Assembly (NCBI RefSeq): GCF_001434835.1
Contig: NZ_AZDV01000005.1
Location: 186,001 to 250,000, forward strand
DNA length: 64,000 nt
Origin: Levilactobacillus acidifarinae DSM 19394 = JCM 15949
GTDB lineage: Bacteria; Bacillota; Bacilli; Lactobacillales; Lactobacillaceae
Direction of reading: 5' to 3'
Shown here one piece after another: positions 57,790 to 64,000 of this stretch. Under the pieces are notes generated by a model, which did not search any database, was not told where the DNA came from, and saw only the letters and a program-made list of their open reading frames with translations. Each line of letters starts with the position of its first letter. The stretch's first letter is position 1. The translations under genes and the position numbers were made by a program.

Positions 57790-59046
57790 ATGAACATTAT
57801 TGACGAGCTGACCTGGCGCGGGGCAATCAACCAGCAAACGGACGCGGAAGGCTTGAAAAAACTAACCAGCGACAAGAAGATTTCACTGTACTGTGGGGTC
57901 GATCCCACCGGTGATAGTATGCACATCGGCCACCTGATTCCGTTCATGATGATGAAACGCTTCGAACTCATGGGCCACCACCCCTACATTCTAATTGGGG
58001 GAGCGACCGGGAGCATCGGTGATCCCAGTGGCCGGAAGACGGAACGTCAGTTGCAAACCATGGAAAAGGTCCAACATAACGTCAAGGCCCTTTCCCGGCA
58101 GATGCAACGCCTGTTCGGTGGGGATTCCAACGTGACCATGGTGAACAACTACGACTGGTTGTCTAAGATTTCACTGTTAGACTTTCTTCGTGATTACGGG
58201 AAGCTAGTCAACGTTAATACCATGCTGGCTAAGGATATCGTGGCCAGTCGGTTGGATAACGGGATTTCCTTTACCGAATTTACCTACCAGATCCTCCAAT
58301 CCGTGGACTTCCTGACCCTGAACCGGGACCATAACATCCAATTACAAATCGGAGGGGCGGACCAGTGGGGTAACATCACGGCCGGTATTGACCTCATTCA
58401 TAAGGTCACGGGCTCGGAAACTGAAGTCTACGGGTTAACGATCCCGTTGATGTTAAAGGCCGACGGGACCAAGTTTGGCAAGACGGCCGGCGGTGCTATC
58501 TGGTTAGACGCCGAGAAGACCTCGCCGTATGAATTTTACCAATTCTGGTTGAATCAAGACGACCGCGACGTGATCCGCTACCTCAAGTTCTTTACCTTCC
58601 TGGGCCAAGACGAAATTGCCGAATTGGCCCAAAGCGTCGAGGACGCGCCCGAAAAACGGGTGGCCCAGCGCCGCTTAGCCGAAGAAGTCACGCGGTTCGT
58701 GCACGGTGAGGAATCCCTGGAATCGGCTCAACACATTTCTGAAATCCTGTTCTCCGGCGATATTCAGAAGCTAACGGTGACTGAGGTACAGGAAGCTTTC
58801 GAGAAGGTACCTAACGTGACAATCGCGGCCACACCGAAGAACATTGTGGACGTCCTGGTCGAAACCGAAATTGAGCCGTCCAAGCGGCAAGCCCGCGAAG
58901 ACGTGACTAACGGGGCTATTACCATTAACGGGGAACGCCAGACTGATACAACGGTCGAACTTGATCCAGCCAAACACTTCTCCGGGAAATTCATGGTGAT
59001 TCGGCGAGGGAAGAAGAATTACTTCCTTGCGCGGGTTGCCCACTAG
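57790..59046 (+). CDS. tyrS: Tyrosyl-tRNA synthetase of the tyramine locus
   Basis: 418 residues from ATG 57790 (GAAAGGAGAAG upstream; the TTG frame extension to 57727 is not needed). Class I motifs: HIGH-type MHIGHL near residue 44 and KMSKS-type KFGKTAGG near 228; tyrosine pocket residues YCGVDPTGDS and QIGGADQWGN; C-terminal S4-like RNA-binding domain (QAREDVTNGAITINGERQ). It charges tRNA-Tyr and in this locus is thought to report free tyrosine. It ends with its own terminator before tdcA. Confidence 0.95.
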   Translation: MNIIDELTWRGAINQQTDAEGLKKLTSDKKISLYCGVDPTGDSMHIGHLIPFMMMKRFELMGHHPYILIGGATGSIGDPSGRKTERQLQTMEKVQHNVKALSRQMQRLFGGDSNVTMVNNYDWLSKISLLDFLRDYGKLVNVNTMLAKDIVASRLDNGISFTEFTYQILQSVDFLTLNRDHNIQLQIGGADQWGNITAGIDLIHKVTGSETEVYGLTIPLMLKADGTKFGKTAGGAIWLDAEKTSPYEFYQFWLNQDDRDVIRYLKFFTFLGQDEIAELAQSVEDAPEKRVAQRRLAEEVTRFVHGEESLESAQHISEILFSGDIQKLTVTEVQEAFEKVPNVTIAATPKNIVDVLVETEIEPSKRQAREDVTNGAITINGERQTDTTVELDPAKHFSGKFMVIRRGKKNYFLARVAH

Positions 59047-59080
59047 TCTAAATTAATTTTTTATCATTTGAATACACGAT

Positions 59081-59116
59081 AACGGGTCTCCAACCTTGTG
59101 GAGACCCGTTTTTTGG
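59081..59116 (+). terminator. Intrinsic terminator after tyrS
   Basis: AACGGGTCTCCA pairs perfectly with TGGAGACCCGTT, followed by T-run; separates tyrS from tdcA. Confidence 0.93.
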
Positions 59117-59243
59117 TCTCTATTTATTTTTTAATAACCGGTAACGGGTAAAATAATCGTCAAAAACCCTTTACAGGGTATTTGTGAAAGCGTATTCTTT
59201 TGGGCGTAGAGTAATCACCAAAAATTTGTGGGAGGTCATCACA

Positions 59244-61130
59244 ATGGAAAAGGTTACTGACTCACTGAAGGATTTAGACTTAAACGCCCTGTTCATCGGG
59301 GACAAAGCCGAAAATGGTCAACTTTACAAGGACCTATTGAATAAACTGGTCGATGAACATCTCGGTTGGCGGAAGAACTACATACCGGAGGACGCCAATA
59401 TGATTGGCCCCGCCGAACAATCTTCACCCGAATTTCAACAAACCGTTAACCGGATGCGCTCGGTCTTGAACCAACTATCCGAACGGATTCGGACGGAATC
59501 TGTCCCGTGGCATTCAGCCGGTCGTTACTGGGGACACATGAACTCCGAAACGTTGATGCCCGCCTTACTGGCTTACAACTACGCCATGCTGTGGAACGGG
59601 AACAACGTTGCTTACGAATCTTCACCGGCGACCTCGCAAATGGAAGAAGAGGTTGGTCAAGAATTTGCCCGGTTGATGGGTTACGACTACGGTTGGGGTC
59701 ACATCGTTGCCGACGGCTCGTTAGCGAACCTGGAAGGTCTCTGGTACGCCCGGAACATCAAGTCGTTGCCGTTGGCCATGAAGGAAGTTGTTCCTGCAGC
59801 CGTAGCTGGTAAGTCCGACTGGGAACTGCTGAACATGCCGACTAAGGAAATCATGGACTTGGTCGAAAGTGAAGGCGCCAAAATCGACGACATTAAAAAG
59901 CGTTCGGCCCGTAGCGGGAAGGATCTCCAGAAGTTGGGTAAGTGGTTAGTGCCACAAACCAAGCATTATTCTTGGATGAAAGCGGCTGACATCATTGGTA
60001 TCGGGTTAGACCAAGTCGTTCCCGTACCAATCGATAGTGATTACCGGATGGACATCGATGCGCTAGAAAAGATCATTCGGGGATACGCCGCCGAAAAGAC
60101 GCCAATCCTCGGGGTCGTGGGGGTTGCCGGGTCGACCGAAGAAGGTGCCGTAGATGGTATCGACCGCATCGTCGAATTGCGGAAGAAACTTCAAAAGGAT
60201 GGCATTTACTTCTATCTCCACGTGGATGCCGCTTATGGGGGTTATGCCCGGGCCTTGTTCTTGGACGAAGATGACAAGTTTATCCCGTACAAGGATCTGC
60301 GTAAGGTGCACGCCGCCAATCACGTCTTCACCGAAGACAAAGAATTCATTAAACCAGAAGTCTATAAGGCCTATAAAGCGTTTGATGAAGCCGAATCCAT
60401 CACCATCGATCCACACAAGATGGGCTACGTGCCTTATTCCGCTGGGGGAATCGTGATCCAAGATATCCGGATGCGGGATACGATTTCTTACTTCGCCACC
60501 TACGTTTTCGAAAAGGGTGCCGATATTCCAGCTTTACTGGGTGCTTACATTCTGGAAGGGTCCAAGGCCGGGGCCACGGCCGCTTCCGTCTGGGCAGCCC
60601 ACCACACGTTACCATTAAACGTGACGGGTTACGGGAAACTCGAAGGTGCTTCCGTAGAAGGCGCACACCGGTACTACAACTTCCTGAAGAATCTGAGCTT
60701 CAAAGTGGGTAATAAGACCATCGAAGTTCACCCGTTAACGTCACCTGACTTTAACATGGTGGACTACGTCTTGAAGGAACAGGGTAACGACAGTCTCGAA
60801 GATATGAACGCGCTGAACCACGCGATGTATGAACAGGCTTCTTACGTTAAGGGCTCATTGTACGGGAAAGAATACATTGTTTCTCACACCGACTTTGCCA
60901 TTCCGGATTACGGGGATAGCCCATTAACCTTTGTGAACAGCCTAGGCTTTAGTGAGGCCGAATGGCGGAAGGCCCAGAAGGTCACGATTATTCGGGCTTC
61001 CGTGATGACGCCGTACATGAACCGACAAGAAAACTTTGACTACTTCGAACCCAAGATCAAGCAAGCCATGCAGGCAGACTTGGAACAAATTTACGCCGCT
61101 CAACTGCAACATCAACACCAAAATGCTTAA
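59244..61130 (+). CDS. tdcA: Tyrosine decarboxylase (PLP)
   Basis: 628 residues from ATG 59244 (GTGGGAGGTCATC upstream). Group II PLP decarboxylase with Lys392 as Schiff-base lysine in [15 protein letters not shown], matching Lys392 of enterococcal TyrDC; also [28 protein letters not shown] (the Asp that holds the pyridine nitrogen) and a long C-terminal domain. It converts tyrosine to tyramine and CO2, consuming a proton. Length and neighbours (tyrS, tyrP, nhaC) match the known L. brevis locus. Confidence 0.97.
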   Translation: MEKVTDSLKDLDLNALFIGDKAENGQLYKDLLNKLVDEHLGWRKNYIPEDANMIGPAEQSSPEFQQTVNRMRSVLNQLSERIRTESVPWHSAGRYWGHMNSETLMPALLAYNYAMLWNGNNVAYESSPATSQMEEEVGQEFARLMGYDYGWGHIVADGSLANLEGLWYARNIKSLPLAMKEVVPAAVAGKSDWELLNMPTKEIMDLVESEGAKIDDIKKRSARSGKDLQKLGKWLVPQTKHYSWMKAADIIGIGLDQVVPVPIDSDYRMDIDALEKIIRGYAAEKTPILGVVGVAGSTEEGAVDGIDRIVELRKKLQKDGIYFYLHVDAAYGGYARALFLDEDDKFIPYKDLRKVHAANHVFTEDKEFIKPEVYKAYKAFDEAESITIDPHKMGYVPYSAGGIVIQDIRMRDTISYFATYVFEKGADIPALLGAYILEGSKAGATAASVWAAHHTLPLNVTGYGKLEGASVEGAHRYYNFLKNLSFKVGNKTIEVHPLTSPDFNMVDYVLKEQGNDSLEDMNALNHAMYEQASYVKGSLYGKEYIVSHTDFAIPDYGDSPLTFVNSLGFSEAEWRKAQKVTIIRASVMTPYMNRQENFDYFEPKIKQAMQADLEQIYAAQLQHQHQNA

Positions 61131-61371
61131 TCGTAACTCATCGATCGACAGGTTCGATCGGTTGCCATTATTGAATGATCCCCACCAAGGACTGAATTTT
61201 CGGGTAAAGACTGAGAATAAATCAATTCTTTTGCGGGGTTAGACATATCACGATCTTCGGGATAATGTCCCTGACGTGAACCAATTATTTCAGGTGTAGG
61301 ACTAGAGTCCATCTTAAAACTCGAAGGATTACACGTATCTACTTTATTTCGAATTAGAGGAGAGAACACAT
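61131..61371 (+). other. tdcA-tyrP intergenic region
   Basis: 241 bases with a small palindrome (CGATCG...CGATCG, 61142-61162) but no convincing terminator, so readthrough from tdcA into tyrP is likely; no clear promoter was found. Confidence 0.5.
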
Positions 61372-62793
61372 ATGGATAAGCAAGCAGCAAAGCTTAGTCT
61401 TGGCACGTTCATCGGGATGACGATGGCGTTATGTGCCACGGTTCGTTCGATCCCTTCAGTCGCCGCAACTGGCTGGACGCAAATCACGTATATGTTGTTT
61501 GCGGTGATCTTCTTCGCCTTACCAGTTGCCCTGATTTCGGGGGAACTAGGAACCATGATGCAAGCGGAAGGGGGCCCACAATTGTGGGTCAAGACCGCTT
61601 TAGGTAATAAATGGGGTTTCGTTACTGCCTGGCTACTATGGGTACAAATGTTTCCTGGCATGGTGATGGTCGCTTCAACCATCGGTCCATTGTGGGGGAA
61701 CGTCTTCGGTAACGTCGCCTTAGGGAATAACCACTGGTTTATTTTAGCCAACATTCTCGGGTTCTACTGGATCATTACGGTTTTAAATTTACGTTACGAC
61801 ATGGCCAAAGTTGGTGGAAACATCGGGGTTTGGCTGGGCGTGTACATCCCCATCGTGATTATGTTGATCATGGGGATTGCGGCCCTGATTAAGACGGGGA
61901 TTAACCCCGCCGGTTACCTGGGGACCTTTACCTGGGGCAAGTTACTGCCGAGTTTGGATAACCTCCAAAGTCTCCAGTACTTCGCAGCAATTTCCTTTGT
62001 CTACACCGGGATGGAAATTTCCTCCGTCTTCATTCCCCGGTTACACGATGCCAAGAAGACCTACACGCGCGGGATTTTCGTTGCGCTGATTGGGTTAGTT
62101 TTGATGAACTTGTTAAACGCGATGCTAGTCGCGAACGTTGTTCCTAATGGTAAGATTCAGTTGTCCAATATTACCCAACCAATCTTACTGTGGTGCCAAA
62201 TTCTAGGTTGGCCAACGATTATTGCGAACATCTTCAGCTTCATGGTTGTAATTGGCGTCTTAATCCAATTATCTGCCTGGGTAACCGGGCCTTCCAAGAC
62301 GATGACGCAGGTTGCGCGGGATGGTCAACTACCGGCAAGCTTTGGTTACCACAAGGTCAACAAGTATGGGGTTTCTAAAAACGTTGTTTTGACGCAAAGT
62401 GTCTGCATTTCACTGTTTGCCTTACTCTATGGCGTCATGAAAAACGTGAACGGGGTCTTCTTGACGCTGACTAACGCGACCACGGTTATTTATGCCTTAG
62501 TCTACATTTTGATTGCCATTGCGATTATGCGCTTGCGGCAGACACAACCGGATTTGGAACGGCCGTACCGACTAGGAAAATCGGGTAACGGTGTGGCTTA
62601 CGGCGTTGCTTTCCTCCTGTTGTTTGGGATCTTAGTGATTATCGCCGCCACGTTATTCGCTAGCGATTTAACTCAGGCCATCTTTGTTCTGGTGATTACT
62701 GCGGTTCTCTTCATCATTCCGTTAATTATCGACAAGAACAAGAATGCTGAGTGGGCTAAACAAGTTAACATTGATTTAGCGCTCAACAAATAG
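61372..62793 (+). CDS. tyrP: Tyrosine/tyramine exchanger
   Basis: 473 residues with about 12 helices of the APC superfamily, glutamate:GABA-antiporter-like branch: LSLGTFIGMTMALCATVRSIPSVAATG at helix 1, PVALISGELGTMMQAEGGPQLWVKTALG, FVYTGMEISSVFIPRLHDAKK and WVTGPSKTMTQVARDGQLP. It imports tyrosine and exports tyramine, so decarboxylation yields a proton gradient. GAGGAGAG precedes ATG 61372. Assignment rests on family plus gene order. Confidence 0.94.
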   Translation: MDKQAAKLSLGTFIGMTMALCATVRSIPSVAATGWTQITYMLFAVIFFALPVALISGELGTMMQAEGGPQLWVKTALGNKWGFVTAWLLWVQMFPGMVMVASTIGPLWGNVFGNVALGNNHWFILANILGFYWIITVLNLRYDMAKVGGNIGVWLGVYIPIVIMLIMGIAALIKTGINPAGYLGTFTWGKLLPSLDNLQSLQYFAAISFVYTGMEISSVFIPRLHDAKKTYTRGIFVALIGLVLMNLLNAMLVANVVPNGKIQLSNITQPILLWCQILGWPTIIANIFSFMVVIGVLIQLSAWVTGPSKTMTQVARDGQLPASFGYHKVNKYGVSKNVVLTQSVCISLFALLYGVMKNVNGVFLTLTNATTVIYALVYILIAIAIMRLRQTQPDLERPYRLGKSGNGVAYGVAFLLLFGILVIIAATLFASDLTQAIFVLVITAVLFIIPLIIDKNKNAEWAKQVNIDLALNK

Positions 62794-62808
62794 TAGCTTA
62801 GACGCGTG

Positions 62809-62839
62809 AAAGGAGCTTACTTGTGGGTAAGCTCCTTTT
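62809..62839 (+). terminator. Intrinsic terminator after tyrP
   Basis: AAAGGAGCTTAC pairs perfectly with GTAAGCTCCTTT and ends in a T-run. Confidence 0.9.
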
Positions 62840-62931
62840 GCTTAGGTTCGGTTGAATACTGGCCATCCCGGGCGCAACCGAACGACCTTAACTAACGCAG
62901 TGCGTTTCTTAATGAAAAAGGGGTGCTTATT

Positions 62932-64000
62932 ATGGAAGAAAAAGAACCAGAAATTCAATTTACCTTGGTGGAATCCGTCCTAATCATGGTCATCATGTTC
63001 GCCATTCTAGGGGGCATGATTATCGGACTGGAGATGGCACCGCAAGTCCCAATTCTTTTCGTGTTTACGTTACTGATGTTTTACGGCCGGTTGCGTAAAG
63101 TAACCTGGGATCAGGTGTTTGACGGCATCGTCGAGGGCATCAAGCCGGGGATTATTCCCATCATGATTTTCTTGATGATCGGGTTGTTAGTGTCGAGCTG
63201 GTTACGTTCCGGAACCATCGCGACCATTATGGTGATTGGGTTTCATATTCTTTCCGCCCAGTTCTTCTTGCCCACAGTCTTTATTATTTGCTGTTTGATT
63301 GGGATTACGGTGGGGAGTGCCTTTACTACCATCTCAACCATGGGCATTGCCTTCATGGGTATCGGACACATTTTGGGATTTAGCGATGCCGTCACGGCGG
63401 GCGCCATCGTGTCCGGGGCCTTTTTCGGCAATAATATGTCACCCCTGTCGGATACGTCTAATTTGACGACGGGGTTAGCCAAGGTCAACCTTTACGACCA
63501 TTTGAAAAATATGGGAGCAACGGCGATTCCTTCCGCGATGATTGCCCTGATTTTATTCTTCATCGTGGGTCAGTCTTCGGGAACGGCTAATCTCGCCCAG
63601 ATTCAGTTGATCTCGCAACATCTTCAGCAGAACTTCACGGTATCGGCGTGGTCGTTGCTGCCCATATTAGTCTTACTATTGATGGCGTGGCGCCAGGTCC
63701 CCGCAATTCCCACGTTACTCGTGGGCTCGCTAACGGCACTGATTATGATTATCGTGGAAACCCCGGGTTATCGGGTGGCTAGCGTGGGGGACTTGTTAAT
63801 GAATGGGAACGATGCTAAGACGTCCTCGGCAACCGTTAACCGGTTGATGAGCGGTGGGGGCATCAACAATATGTTGGGCTCCGTTTCTCTAATCATTGTC
63901 GCGCTGGCGTTAGGCGGCCTGCTGATTAAATTTGGGGTCGTGCACACGTTGATTAATAGCATCAAGCAGTACGTAAACGCCCCGGGAAAGTTGATTCTTT
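62932..64000 (+). CDS. nhaC: NhaC-type Na+/H+ antiporter (partial)
   Basis: 356 codons from ATG 62932 are open to the window edge; the 3' end is outside. NhaC features: FTLVESVLIMVIMFAILGGMIIGL at helix 1, IKPGIIPIMIFLMIGLLVSSWLRSGTIATIM, FIICCLIGITVGSAFTTISTMGIAFMGIG and AGAIVSGAFFGNNMSPLSDTSNL (the conserved NMSPLSD). It exchanges sodium for protons, or possibly another cation/acid pair, beside the tyramine genes. Ribosome site weak (AAAAGGGG, eleven bases upstream). Confidence 0.93.
   Translation, partial: MEEKEPEIQFTLVESVLIMVIMFAILGGMIIGLEMAPQVPILFVFTLLMFYGRLRKVTWDQVFDGIVEGIKPGIIPIMIFLMIGLLVSSWLRSGTIATIMVIGFHILSAQFFLPTVFIICCLIGITVGSAFTTISTMGIAFMGIGHILGFSDAVTAGAIVSGAFFGNNMSPLSDTSNLTTGLAKVNLYDHLKNMGATAIPSAMIALILFFIVGQSSGTANLAQIQLISQHLQQNFTVSAWSLLPILVLLLMAWRQVPAIPTLLVGSLTALIMIIVETPGYRVASVGDLLMNGNDAKTSSATVNRLMSGGGINNMLGSVSLIIVALALGGLLIKFGVVHTLINSIKQYVNAPGKLIL

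Noticed and set aside
59193-59206. cre-like sequence TGAAAGCGTATTCT before tdcA
   Set aside because: It breaks the cre consensus at conserved positions (A for T in the second half, no final CA), so catabolite control cannot be claimed.
1-64000. CRISPR arrays, tRNA or rRNA genes, prophage
   Set aside because: No regularly spaced direct repeats, no tRNA-like cloverleaf or rRNA sequence and no phage structural genes were noticed; the only mobile units are the two IS200/IS605-group elements and perhaps the 46696 repeat.

Overview
The window is a low-GC Gram-positive chromosome segment from a heterofermentative lactobacillus, most likely the genus Levilactobacillus. The strongest pointer is the right end: tyrS, tdcA, tyrP and nhaC lie in the order known for the tyrosine decarboxylase (tyramine) locus of Levilactobacillus brevis. 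A padR/padA phenolic acid decarboxylase pair and many secreted proteins of lactobacillar type agree. By eye the G+C is above 50%, more than L. brevis itself, so a GC-richer relative is likely. Two exact parS sites and three copies of a one-base variant place the segment in the origin-proximal part of the chromosome. Layout: 1-10 kb holds the end of a nucleoside transporter, a DUF2075 ATPase and secreted proteins, one of them split by a tnpB-only IS200/IS605 element, then a nitroreductase, an acetyltransferase and a secreted nuclease. 10-17 kb holds a PadR/DUF1048 regulator pair beside a heterodimeric ABC exporter and an IS605-type element (tnpA plus tnpB) inside a small Fe-S-family gene that also has an in-frame stop. 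17-32 kb is a run of small regulator/effector units (MerR-transporter, TetR-PEBP-TauE, MarR), arsC, a Na+/H+ antiporter behind a possible attenuator, padR-padA, a FUSC membrane protein and an RpiB-type isomerase. 32-42 kb holds a TetR gene, two operons sharing a duplicated upstream box (NTF2-like+MFS; aldo/keto reductase+NTF2-like), an SMR pump and a second antiporter. 42-50 kb holds a ThrE exporter, a phosphoesterase, a copper operon (two cupredoxins plus P1B-ATPase), a structured intergenic repeat, yefM-yoeB and a repeat-containing secreted protein. 50-57 kb holds a secreted metzincin protease, a T-box plus asnS, a PdxR-type regulator facing a vitamin B6 salvage operon, and a second T-box driving two tiny zinc-ribbon genes and a small membrane protein. 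57.8 kb to the end is the tyramine locus, with nhaC running off the window. How the genes work together: the tyramine locus couples tyrosine uptake and tyramine export (TyrP) to decarboxylation (TdcA), giving acid resistance and proton motive force, with NhaC as ion exchanger. PadA detoxifies hydroxycinnamic acids under PadR. The copper operon exports copper under a CopY-type operator. PdxR, PdxK and the ECF S component salvage vitamin B6. The most unusual points are the two reconstructable TnpB insertions whose flanks give both the TAM and the predicted guide, the T-box in front of unrecognised micro-genes, the parS cluster (one site inside a 46-bp palindrome) and the duplicated promoter box of the two redox/efflux operons.
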